DNA of 11,445 nt from an uncultured Eisenbergiella sp. (GTDB lineage: Bacteria; Bacillota; Clostridia; Lachnospirales; Lachnospiraceae): positions 1-11,445 of the forward strand of contig CARDPF010000081.1 of the NCBI GenBank assembly GCA_948960675.1, given 5' to 3'. The notes beneath the pieces were generated by a model. It ran no database searches. It was not told where the DNA came from and worked only from the letters and a program-made list of their open reading frames with translations. Of this stretch, positions 1 through 7,430 are shown one piece after another (within the stretch, counting starts at the first letter, position 1; each line of letters starts with the position of its first letter). The translations under genes were made by a program, and so were the position numbers.

Positions 1-412
1 AGAGGATTGCACGAATGGATGCGGTCAGATACAAAGGGATTTAGAATTGCATTTGTTACAGAAAGATCAAAAGTGTAACCGGGGATAAGGAAAACGTAGG
101 AAGGAATACAGAAAGGTCGAGGAGTGTAGTCGGTTTTGTAACGGTTTTGCTTTATGGCAGGATTGAAAAACAGAGACGGGTATAGAAGATCAAAAGTGGA
201 TTCTTGGTTGTAACGTTTTTAACAATACCGGAACAGAAAGATCGAAAAAGTGTAAAACAGGTGCATGAAAAATCTGGTTTGTATAGTTGGAAGCATAGCA
301 GTCGGAAACCGGCAGGCACGAATGAGGCAGATGCAGACAGTTACCAGTTGATTGAAAAGTTGGAAAGATACAGGAAAAACGGAGGTTGTGACCATTGGAC
401 AGCATAGCATAG
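1..412. other. Leader region without a convincing gene
   Basis: No reading frame here looks like a real protein. The longest, about 67 codons at 204-407 on the + strand, starts without a good ribosome site and is polar and low in complexity. A frame that is open from base 1 ends with TAA at 76-78 and could be the last 25 codons of an upstream gene, but a second frame is open to about base 88, so I cannot choose between them. What the region does hold is a set of four related short motifs (58-261, listed separately) and three copies of TGTAAC (74-79, 137-142, 209-214). It ends in a strong terminator. A non-coding transcript or a long 3' untranslated region is possible but not shown. Confidence 0.5.
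58..261 (+). repeat. Four degenerate copies of a GAAAGATCAAAAGTG motif
   Basis: A motif close to ACAGAAAGATCAAAAGTGTA occurs at 58-77, 108-128 (with GGTCGAGGAG in the middle), 182-200 (one A missing, ending GTGGA) and 233-253 (GATCGAAAAAGTGTA). Starts are 50, 74 and 51 bases apart, so spacing is irregular. The second and third copies are followed by TTGTAACG and a T-run, making the longer repeated unit about 50 to 70 bases. The copies differ too much and are spaced too unevenly for a CRISPR array. They may be decayed tandem duplications or repeated binding sites. Nothing in the sequence decides between these. Confidence 0.5.
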
Positions 413-457
413 GAGCGGGTATTGATCAAAAAGATGATTGATACCCGCTCATTTTTG
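413..457 (+). terminator. Intrinsic terminator before the GH3 gene
   Basis: The arm GAGCGGGTATTGATC (413-427) pairs with GATTGATACCCGCTC (436-450) over 15 positions, with two G-U wobbles in RNA, an 8-base A-rich loop and then ATTTTTGTGTT. This is a standard rho-independent terminator. It would stop transcripts arriving from upstream of the window and separate them from the GH3 gene. Confidence 0.85.
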
Positions 458-593
458 TGTTAGTCTATTGGTAAACGGAAATCGCTCGGATTTGTACGAA
501 TGATTGGTAACAGGCAGGGTGGTCCGGATTGTTACAACGGTTATGCTAAGGTATAGGGCGCAGAGCGAAAAGGAAACGGAGCAGGAACGGCGT

Positions 594-1940
594 ATGTCCA
601 GTAGAAGCGAAAGAAGAAAATCCAGAAGAATCAGACGGGTGCGAAGTCAGATCATTTCCTACAGTGTATTGTTGGTGGTGCTTGCCGCGATGACTGTGGG
701 GTGTGTGGTGGGAATCCGGGCGGCCAGAGATGCCCTGCAAGACCGGGAGGCGGCCAGGGAGGCATCCATGCAGGCTGCCCTGGAAGCGTCAAGGGCATTG
801 GAGTCTGCACAGGCGGAAGAGGCAGTGGCGGATCTTTTGGATTTGGGTGACACACAGCAGGAGCCTACACAGACCTATACACCGGAAGAGGCATTCCGTG
901 AAATGGTAGAGGAAAGCATAGCCGGTATGACGCTGGAACAGAAAGTGGCCGGATTGTTTTTTGTGACGCCCGAACAGCTTACGGGGGTGGGAACGGCGAT
1001 ACAGGCGGGGGATGGAACGCGGGAAGCGCTGGCAAAGTATCCGGTCGGCGGTTTGGTGTACTTTAAGCAGAATATCCAGTCGCAGGAGCAGCTTTCGCAA
1101 ATGCTTTCCAATACGGTTTCCTATTCTGCCTTTCCGTTGTTTCTTGGGGTGGACGAGGAGGGCGGCCAGGTTGCCAGGCTGGCGGATGCCCTGCATTTGG
1201 AAACAGTAAAACCGGCCGCCCAAATCGGTGCTGCAGGGGATGCGCAGGAGGCATACGCGGCATATGAATCCATCGGAAACTATTTGGCTTCTTACGGTTT
1301 TAACGTGAATTTTGCGCCGGTTGCGGATGTGGCGGTGAATCCGGAACATGATGTAATGGGGGATAGGTCGTTTTCGACCGATCCGCAGACAGCGGCGGAT
1401 TTTGTGGCCAAAGCGGTGCAGGGATTGCAGGCCACAGGGGTAAGCGCCTGCCTGAAGCACTTTCCTGGCCATGGGGATGTCACAGGGGATTCCCATACCG
1501 GGGCGGCGGTCACGACAGGGCGGTCGAAAGAAGAGATGCAGGGGGCAGAGTTTTTGCCTTTTGCTTCCGGAATTGCGGCGGGAACGGATATGGTTATGAT
1601 CGGACATATCAATGCCCCGGCTTTGAACGGTGGGGAAAATATTCCGGCGAGCCTTTCGGAAGCGGTTATTACTGGGATTTTGCGCAATGAATTGGGATAT
1701 GACGGGATTGTCATTACAGATGCAATGAATATGACGGCTATCAAGGAGTACTATGAGGCCGATGTGGCAGCCATCATGGCGCTGAAGGCAGGGGCGGATA
1801 TGATCCTCATGCCGGACCAGTTTGAACAGGCGTACACGGGGGTTTTGCAGGCTGTGCAGGATGGGACGATCAGTGAGGAGAGGGTAAACGATTCCCTGAA
1901 ACGAATTTACAGCGTGAAACTAAAGAACCGTGCGGGATGA
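594..1940 (+). CDS. Membrane-anchored GH3 beta-N-acetylhexosaminidase (NagZ type)
   Basis: Glycoside hydrolase family 3 enzyme of the NagZ branch, expected to remove N-acetylglucosamine from muropeptides or other glycans. With the start at 594 it has 448 residues. A basic stretch (residues 4-17) precedes one membrane segment (about 19-42), so the catalytic part should lie outside the cell. An alanine/glutamate-rich, probably helical spacer (43-85) leads to the single GH3 domain (about 105-445). Visible motifs are DEEGGQVARL (187-196), KHFPGHGDVTGDSH (288-301) with the Asp299-His301 acid/base dyad, and GIVITDAMNM (371-380) with nucleophile Asp376. The C-terminal GH3 domain of larger beta-glucosidases is absent, as in NagZ. 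The frame is open from a TTG at 504, but ATG 594 has AGGA seven bases upstream. A weak promoter (TTGTTA 529-534, 17 bases, TATAGG 552-557) would suit it. The family is clear; the natural substrate is not. Confidence 0.9.
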   Translation: MSSRSERRKSRRIRRVRSQIISYSVLLVVLAAMTVGCVVGIRAARDALQDREAAREASMQAALEASRALESAQAEEAVADLLDLGDTQQEPTQTYTPEEAFREMVEESIAGMTLEQKVAGLFFVTPEQLTGVGTAIQAGDGTREALAKYPVGGLVYFKQNIQSQEQLSQMLSNTVSYSAFPLFLGVDEEGGQVARLADALHLETVKPAAQIGAAGDAQEAYAAYESIGNYLASYGFNVNFAPVADVAVNPEHDVMGDRSFSTDPQTAADFVAKAVQGLQATGVSACLKHFPGHGDVTGDSHTGAAVTTGRSKEEMQGAEFLPFASGIAAGTDMVMIGHINAPALNGGENIPASLSEAVITGILRNELGYDGIVITDAMNMTAIKEYYEADVAAIMALKAGADMILMPDQFEQAYTGVLQAVQDGTISEERVNDSLKRIYSVKLKNRAG

Positions 1941-1952
1941 GAAAAGCTGGCA

Positions 1953-2020
1953 CCATTTTTGCCATATGGCCAAAAAATGGTAAAATAGGCTGAAAATTTA
2001 TTACAATAGCCAAAAAATAG
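1953..2020. promoter_or_regulatory. Palindrome and direct repeat, possible operator
   Basis: A near-perfect palindrome covers 1953-1980: CCATTTTT, then the exact 10-base palindrome GCCATATGGC (1961-1970), then CAAAAAATGG. Its right half, GCCAAAAAATGG (1969-1980), recurs 40 bases on as GCCAAAAAATAG (2009-2020). The palindrome covers the -35 and spacer of the predicted MBOAT promoter and the second copy lies downstream of its expected start site. That layout fits a repressor operator with a second site. It could instead act as a weak hairpin terminator of the GH3 transcript, but no T-run follows. Confidence 0.45.
1959..1986 (+). promoter_or_regulatory. Sigma-A-like promoter for the MBOAT operon
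   Basis: TTGCCA (1959-1964, five of six matches to the -35 consensus) is followed after 16 bases by TAAAAT (1981-1986, five of six to the -10 consensus) with an extended TGG immediately before it. Transcription would start near 1993, leaving a leader of about 47 bases before the MBOAT start codon. Confidence 0.55.
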
Positions 2021-2039
2021 TCACAAAAGAGGAACAGAT

Positions 2040-3542
2040 ATGCTTTTTAATTCTTATGAATTTCTTCTTTTTTTTCCGGTGGTAACGGTGCTTTATTTTA
2101 TATTTCCCAAAAAGAGCCGTTATGTATGGCTTCTGGTAACAAGTTACTTTTTTTATATGAGTTGGAATCCGCGGTATGTGTTTTTACTTTTAGCTTCCAC
2201 GGTTATGACTTATCTGGCGGCCGCCGGGATGGATATGGCCAAAAAGCGGGAAGCGCGGTGGGGGAAGGAACGGACAAAACGGCGGAAGAAACTGTGTGTA
2301 TTGGCGAGTCTGGCGGGAAATTTGGGCATTCTCTTTATCTTTAAATATGCGAATTTTGTGCTGGATACAATGCAGGTGGTTTTGGACAGAATGCATCTCT
2401 CTTTTGTGGATCAACGTTTTGATGTGTTGCTGCCGGTGGGCATTTCCTTTTACATATTTCAGGCGCTGGGATATACGATAGATGTGTATCGTGGCGAGGT
2501 GGAGACGGAAAAAAATTTTTTGCGTTATGCGCTTTTCGTTTCCTTTTTTCCGCAGCTGGTGGCAGGGCCGATTGAAAGATCCAAAAATCTGTTGGCGCAG
2601 CTGAAAGAAGAACATACATTTTCATATATCCGTATGCGGGACGGGCTGTACCTGATGCTTTGGGGCTACTTTTTAAAAATGGTGCTGGCGGACAGGATTG
2701 CGGTATTTGTCGATAGCGTTTACGGGGATCTACAGGTTTACACGGGATTTTATGTGCTGATAGCCAGTATTTTGTTTGCTTTTCAGATTTATTGTGACTT
2801 TGCGGGATATTCTACGATTGCGATGGGTGCGGCGCAGATCTTGGGATTTCGTCTGATGGAAAACTTTAACGCTCCTTATTTCGCTGTGTCTGTGGCAGAA
2901 TTCTGGAGAAGGTGGCACATATCTTTGAGCAGTTGGTTTAGGGATTATCTTTATATTCCTTTGGGGGGAAACCAAAAAGGGGTCGTAAGAAAATATGGAA
3001 ACCTGATGGCGGTTTTTTTGTGCAGCGGTTTATGGCACGGCGCAGATTGGACATATGTGGCCTGGGGCGGGCTGAACGGATTGTTTCAGGTGGCTGGAAG
3101 CATGACGGTACGTTTGCGGGAAAAATTGCATGCTTTTTTGGGGCTGGACCGGACGGCTTTTAGCCATAGGCTTATGAAGACGGTGTTTACCTTTGCTTTT
3201 GTGGATTTTACTTGGATATTTTTCAGGGCATCCAGTCTGTCGGATGCCTTTTTGGCGGTGAAAAGTGTGTTCTGTCTCAATAATCCATGGATTTTGTTTG
3301 ACGGTTCGCTTTATGGCCTGGGGCTGGTTCAAAAAGAGTATCAGCTGGTATGGGCGGGAATCGGACTGCTGCTTTTGGCAGACTTTTTAAAATCCAGGGG
3401 CGTCTGTATCCGCAAAGAGATTGTCCGGCAGGAGTGGTGGTTTCGCTGGGCGGTAGGAATTGGGGGCGTGTTGGCGGTATTGGTATTGGGCAAATACGGT
3501 ACAGGATACGACATCCAGAATTTTATATATTTTCAGTTTTAG
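2040..3542 (+). CDS. MBOAT family O-acyltransferase (AlgI/PatA-like)
   Basis: Polytopic membrane acyltransferase of the MBOAT family, which passes acyl (usually acetyl) groups across the membrane to an exported polysaccharide or cell-wall glycan. The length, 500 residues, is normal. Visible family motifs: PVGISFYIFQALGYTIDVYRG (132-152), FPQLVAGPIERS (170-181), FWRRWHISLSSWFRDYLYIP (288-307) containing the conserved His293, and GLWHGADWTYVAWGGLNG (330-347) with the presumed catalytic His333. Most of the chain is hydrophobic helices, and it ends in FIYFQF as many family members do. ATG 2040 has AGAGGA at 2028-2033. The next gene, 26 bases downstream, encodes an SGNH-type partner, the usual arrangement for these transferases. 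The acceptor glycan cannot be read from the sequence; DltB is less likely because no dlt genes are present. Confidence 0.93.
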   Translation: MLFNSYEFLLFFPVVTVLYFIFPKKSRYVWLLVTSYFFYMSWNPRYVFLLLASTVMTYLAAAGMDMAKKREARWGKERTKRRKKLCVLASLAGNLGILFIFKYANFVLDTMQVVLDRMHLSFVDQRFDVLLPVGISFYIFQALGYTIDVYRGEVETEKNFLRYALFVSFFPQLVAGPIERSKNLLAQLKEEHTFSYIRMRDGLYLMLWGYFLKMVLADRIAVFVDSVYGDLQVYTGFYVLIASILFAFQIYCDFAGYSTIAMGAAQILGFRLMENFNAPYFAVSVAEFWRRWHISLSSWFRDYLYIPLGGNQKGVVRKYGNLMAVFLCSGLWHGADWTYVAWGGLNGLFQVAGSMTVRLREKLHAFLGLDRTAFSHRLMKTVFTFAFVDFTWIFFRASSLSDAFLAVKSVFCLNNPWILFDGSLYGLGLVQKEYQLVWAGIGLLLLADFLKSRGVCIRKEIVRQEWWFRWAVGIGGVLAVLVLGKYGTGYDIQNFIYFQF

Positions 3543-3568
3543 CACAGTTATAGTTTAGGGGAAGGGAA

Positions 3569-5017
3569 ATGAAAAAGAGGGTAAAGAAAGCGGCCGCTTT
3601 GTTTCTGTTTTTGCTTACGCTGGTTTGGGTGGCCCAAAAAGTGTCGTTTGTGTTGTCCAATAAAGACAGTGTGATAAAATATGGGGATTTTGGGGATGAC
3701 GTGTTCGACGTTTTGTTTTTCGGGACGTCCCATGTCATTAACGGGGTTTATCCGATGGAATTGTGGGATGAGTACGGTATTGTTTCCTACAATTGCGCAG
3801 GCCATGGAAATACGCTTCCGGCCAGCTATTATATGCTCCGGAATGTTCTGGAGGATAAACGGCCAAGTCTGGTGGTGATTGATGTACATTTGGTCTGGCT
3901 GGAGGAGAAGGTGCGGGAGGGCCGGGCATCTGTGGATCAGCAGCATATTTCTTTTGACTGGTCGCCCCTGTCTTTGCAAAAATGGAAAATGGCGTCGGAT
4001 CTATTTGGGGACCGGGATACTGTGGCAGAATTTTTATTCCCGCTAACCATTTACCACGAACGGTGGAAGGAATTGGGCCAGAGGGATTTTGAGATTCCTT
4101 ATAATCAGGGCAAGGGGGCGGAATATCGTGTCAGGCGTTGTGATCCGGACACGTTTTGCCTGATAGGCCGGGAGGAAAAGAATACAGGGGAGACGCAAGG
4201 GGCGCGGTATCTGCGCAGGATGATTGAGGCCTGCAAGAAAGAAGGGATTGAAGTGTTATTGACGGCAGTGCCTTACCCGGCCTGCAGGGAGGAGCAGATG
4301 TGGATAAACGGTGTGCAGGATATTGCAAAGGAATACGGGATTGACTTTTTGAATCTATTTTATGAAGATACCGGGGTTGATTTTAAGACGGATTGTTATG
4401 ACGGAAACGCCCATTTAAATCCTTCCGGGGCGAGGCATGTGACACGCTTTTTGGGAAAGTATTTGCGGGAACAGTTTGGAATCCCAGACCGTCGGGGACA
4501 GGATGCTTATAAAGACTGGGAGCAGGATTATCAGGAATATACCTGGTTTAAATGGAATCAGCTGAAATGGACAAAGTGGGACGGGGAAGCCTATTTTACC
4601 CTGCTGCAGGACCGGAATATAGATATATGCCTGTTTTTCAGGGGCGATTCTATGATGCTGCAGGAGCCGGTTTGGCAGGATTTGGTCAAAAATCTTGGGC
4701 CGCTGCCGCGTTTTGGGGAGGCGGTTGTAAATAAAAGGGATTATTTGGCCGTTATAGATCAAAAAAGCGGGGAAATACAGGAATTTGTGGGGGAACAAAA
4801 GGCGGACGGGCTGCGGACTTCTTTTGCCGATATCTCGTATACAGGCCAGACGCTGCAGCCGGACAGGGCGCTTTACCTAAACGGGGAGGAGACCAACTAT
4901 CTTTTGAATGAGGATGGGACAATGGCAGAGATTGCCGTAATATCTTTTGACAAAAAGTCGGGGGAACGGATTGATTTTACCAGAATCAACAGGGAGTTTG
5001 AGGAGGTGGGAAGGTAA
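3569..5017 (+). CDS. SGNH-type protein, partner of the MBOAT acyltransferase
   Basis: Single-pass membrane protein with an extracytoplasmic SGNH/GDSL-like domain, probably the step that puts the acyl group on the glycan after the MBOAT protein moves it across the membrane. Residues 1-30 give a basic start (KKRVKK) and one hydrophobic segment. The SGNH domain (about 40-300) shows FFGTSHVI (50-57) with candidate catalytic Ser54, NCAGHGN (75-81) as the likely Gly/Asn block, and DGNAHLNPSGA (278-288) with candidate Asp278 and His282. A further domain of roughly 170 residues follows (about 310-482), rich in Trp at 326-337 and with the stretch DYLAVIDQKSGEI (391-403). I do not recognise it securely; it faintly resembles ILEI/FAM3-like domains. 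Start ATG 3569 follows AGGGGAAGG. It is cotranscribed with the MBOAT gene. Family assignment is firm, biochemical role inferred. Confidence 0.82.
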   Translation: MKKRVKKAAALFLFLLTLVWVAQKVSFVLSNKDSVIKYGDFGDDVFDVLFFGTSHVINGVYPMELWDEYGIVSYNCAGHGNTLPASYYMLRNVLEDKRPSLVVIDVHLVWLEEKVREGRASVDQQHISFDWSPLSLQKWKMASDLFGDRDTVAEFLFPLTIYHERWKELGQRDFEIPYNQGKGAEYRVRRCDPDTFCLIGREEKNTGETQGARYLRRMIEACKKEGIEVLLTAVPYPACREEQMWINGVQDIAKEYGIDFLNLFYEDTGVDFKTDCYDGNAHLNPSGARHVTRFLGKYLREQFGIPDRRGQDAYKDWEQDYQEYTWFKWNQLKWTKWDGEAYFTLLQDRNIDICLFFRGDSMMLQEPVWQDLVKNLGPLPRFGEAVVNKRDYLAVIDQKSGEIQEFVGEQKADGLRTSFADISYTGQTLQPDRALYLNGEETNYLLNEDGTMAEIAVISFDKKSGERIDFTRINREFEEVGR

Positions 5018-5113
5018 TGTTTGCGTTCATGGCCCAGCATCATGACATTGCTGTCTGAACTGTTACACATGTTTGCCGCCTGTTTTGCGGGCAGCAGCAT
5101 CCAAAGCTTGAAT

Positions 5114-5141
5114 TTGTCAAACGGAAATGATAGGATATAAG
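5114..5141 (+). promoter_or_regulatory. Sigma-A-like promoter for the alpha-galactosidase gene
   Basis: TTGTCA (5114-5119, five of six) is separated by 16 bases from TATAAG (5136-5141, five of six). Transcription would begin near 5148, past the first in-frame ATG at 5143 and about 64 bases before ATG 5212, supporting the later start. An overlapping alternative is TTGAAT (5108-5113), 17 bases, TAGGAT (5131-5136) with an extended TGA. A small bulged hairpin (TGCCGC/GCGGGCA, about 5094-5113) lies just upstream and has no T-run. Confidence 0.4.
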
Positions 5142-5211
5142 CATGGAAGAGCGCAAAAGCGCGGCAGTATGCGGGTATCCCAAATGCCTGCATGCAGAAA
5201 GGCGGGAAAAT

Positions 5212-7401
5212 ATGGCGATTCAGGTATCACAGGACGGAAGGCTGTTCCAGCTACAAACCAAGGACAGTACCTATCAAATGTATGCAGACGGGAAGAATAT
5301 TCTTTTGCATACCTATTACGGAAAGCAAATAGGGGAAGAAAATCTGGCGGACAATGTTTTTTTTGCGGATGTGGGATTTTCGGGATTTCCCCATGAAGCG
5401 CAGGGGGACCGGACATATTCGCTGGATTGCCTGCCGCAGGAACTGCCGTCGAGTGGTGTGGGGGATTATAGGGACAGCTGTATACGGCTGCGGCATGCAG
5501 ACGGTTCCATGGCGGCGGATTTTCGGTATGCCGGGTACGAGATACGCCATGGCGCGTACCGGGTACCGGGAATGCCTGCGCTGTATGGCAATGAACAAGA
5601 GCAGGGGGAGACGCTTGTCATTACGATGAAAGAGGCTGCCTCGGATGTGACGGTATTGCTTTACTATGGCGTTTTTGAGGACGAAAATGTCATTACCAGG
5701 GCATTACGGGTGGAGAATGGGGGAGGGACCGATGTGGTTTTGGAGGAGTGCCTTTCCTGCTGCCTGGATTTCCAGTTTGGGGAGTATGACCTGATTACTT
5801 TTAACGGCAGACATGCTATGGAGCGTACGGTGGAGAGAAGCCATGTGGGACGTATGAAGCTGGAGGTTGGCAGCATGCGGGGGACTTCAAGCCATCAGCA
5901 TAATCCTGCCGTGATTTTGTGTGAGCCGCAGGCAACGGAAGATTTCGGGGACTGTTACGGGCTGTGTTTTGTATACAGCGGGAATTTTGTCGCATCAGCG
6001 CAGCAGGATCAAAGGGGGCAGACCCGGGTGCGGATGGGGATTCATCCGAACCAGTTTTCGTTTTGCCTAAGGCCGGGGGAGGCTTTTTATGCCCCGCAGG
6101 TGATCCTTTCTTTTTCCGACAGGGGCTTAACGAAGCTTTCCCATCAGTATCACAAAATATTGCGGGAACATATGTGCAGGGGGAAATACCGCAGGGAAAA
6201 GCGCCCGGTGCTGATTAACAACTGGGAGGCCACTTATTTTGACTTTAATGAGGAAAAGCTGCTAAAGATCGCCAGACAGGCCGCAGAACTGGGCATAGAG
6301 ATGCTGGTATTGGACGACGGCTGGTTCGGCAAGCGGGAGGATGACAACAGTGGCCTGGGAGACTGGACGGTCAACGACAAAAAGCTTGGGGGAAGCCTTG
6401 GGGCTTTGGGAGAGAAAATTCATGGCCTGGGAATGAAATTCGGCCTGTGGTTTGAGCCGGAGATGATTTCGGAGGACAGTGACTTATACAGGGCACATCC
6501 GGACTGGGCATTGCAGATTCCGGGCAGGCAGCCCAACCGTGGCAGGAACCAGCTGGTTTTGGATATGGGAAGAGAGGATGTGAGGGAGTATCTTTTGGAA
6601 AGGATGACCGATATCCTTTCCCATGCGCCTATTGATTATGTCAAATGGGATGCGAACAGAAGCCTGTGTGATATTTACAGTCATGTAAACCGTAATAGCG
6701 GGGAGGTGTACCACCGCTACATGCTTGGGGTTTATGACCTGCTGGAGCGCTTTTTGGAACGGTTTCCCGACATTTTGCTGGAGGGCTGCAGCGGTGGGGG
6801 CGGACGCTTTGATGCCGCGATGCTGTATTATTCCCCCCAGATTTGGTGCAGTGATAACACTGATGCCATTAACAGGCTTTCCATTCAATATGGGACATCC
6901 TTTTTTTACCCGGTGAGCGCGGTGGGGGCGCATGTATCGGCGGTTCCCAACCATCAGACAGGGAGGGTGACTTCTTTTTTGACGAGGGGACATGTGGCAT
7001 TGTCCGGTAGTTTTGGCTATGAGCTTGATTTGAATAAGGTATCGGAGGAAGAAAAGGAGACGGTGAGGGAACAGATTCAGGAGTTCCACAAATATTATGA
7101 ACTGACCCATGAGGGAACTTATTACCGGCTGTCCGGGCCGGAAGGACGTTTTTGCGCATGGGAGTTTGTGGACGAAAAAAAGGAGCATGCCCTGCTGACT
7201 CTTGTGATGGTATGTGCGGAAGGCAATCCGCTGCCGGTGCACACCACGGTCAAAGGACTGCATCCTACCGTGCGTTACCGTTGTTCCTATGACAAGACGG
7301 TGCGCAGCGGGAGAGGATGGATGAACGGCGGTCTTACTTTGCATAGCGTGCCAACGGAGTACGAAAGTCTCTTGGTGGAGTGGGAAGCCGTGGGGGAATA
7401 A
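5212..7401 (+). CDS. GH36 alpha-galactosidase
   Basis: Releases terminal alpha-1,6-galactose from raffinose, stachyose, melibiose or related sugars with a retaining mechanism. From ATG 5212 the protein has 729 residues, the usual size for full-length bacterial GH36 enzymes. The order is the N-terminal beta-sandwich (about 1-325), the catalytic barrel (330-650) and a small C-terminal beta domain. Motifs: LDDGWFGKR (367-375), LGDW (382-385), GLWFEPEMISEDSDLY (411-426), YVKWDANRS (476-484) with nucleophile Asp480, EGCSGGGGRFD (524-534) and WCSDNTDAINR (545-555) with acid/base Asp548. There is no signal peptide, so it acts in the cytoplasm on imported sugar. The frame is open from ATG 5143, but MAIQVSQDGRLFQLQ at 5212 matches how this family begins and sits behind GGCGGG. 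The GH13 gene follows 29 bases later. Confidence 0.93.
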   Translation: MAIQVSQDGRLFQLQTKDSTYQMYADGKNILLHTYYGKQIGEENLADNVFFADVGFSGFPHEAQGDRTYSLDCLPQELPSSGVGDYRDSCIRLRHADGSMAADFRYAGYEIRHGAYRVPGMPALYGNEQEQGETLVITMKEAASDVTVLLYYGVFEDENVITRALRVENGGGTDVVLEECLSCCLDFQFGEYDLITFNGRHAMERTVERSHVGRMKLEVGSMRGTSSHQHNPAVILCEPQATEDFGDCYGLCFVYSGNFVASAQQDQRGQTRVRMGIHPNQFSFCLRPGEAFYAPQVILSFSDRGLTKLSHQYHKILREHMCRGKYRREKRPVLINNWEATYFDFNEEKLLKIARQAAELGIEMLVLDDGWFGKREDDNSGLGDWTVNDKKLGGSLGALGEKIHGLGMKFGLWFEPEMISEDSDLYRAHPDWALQIPGRQPNRGRNQLVLDMGREDVREYLLERMTDILSHAPIDYVKWDANRSLCDIYSHVNRNSGEVYHRYMLGVYDLLERFLERFPDILLEGCSGGGGRFDAAMLYYSPQIWCSDNTDAINRLSIQYGTSFFYPVSAVGAHVSAVPNHQTGRVTSFLTRGHVALSGSFGYELDLNKVSEEEKETVREQIQEFHKYYELTHEGTYYRLSGPEGRFCAWEFVDEKKEHALLTLVMVCAEGNPLPVHTTVKGLHPTVRYRCSYDKTVRSGRGWMNGGLTLHSVPTEYESLLVEWEAVGE

Positions 7402-7430
7402 ATCTTTCAAAAACAGGCAGGAGGAAAACA

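Noticed and set aside
137..232. ECF-type promoters at TGTAAC boxes 137 and 209
   Set aside because: Both have TGTAAC and a T-run like the box before the sigma gene, but no CGT -10 element occurs about 16-17 bases downstream.
58..261. CRISPR array
   Set aside because: Copies are degenerate, the spacing varies (50, 74, 51 bases) and no cas genes are present.
204..407. 67-codon + strand frame in the leader
   Set aside because: There is no ribosome site before the start, it passes through the degenerate repeats, and the product has no recognisable features.
504..593. TTG-started N-terminal extension of the GH3 protein
   Set aside because: A 30-residue extension would precede the basic/membrane anchor without a ribosome site; ATG 594 has AGGA at good spacing.
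789..1607. 272-codon open frame on the minus strand
   Set aside because: It is antisense to the GH3 catalytic domain and its composition (many His, Arg, Cys) is that of a shadow frame.
5090..5115. Terminator after the SGNH gene
   Set aside because: The TGCCGC/GCGGGCA hairpin has a bulge and no following T-run, so it is not convincing.
5143..5211. ATG 5143 as start of the alpha-galactosidase
   Set aside because: AGGA precedes it at workable spacing, but it would add 23 residues before the usual family N-terminus and lies upstream of the predicted transcription start near 5148. It remains a minor possibility.
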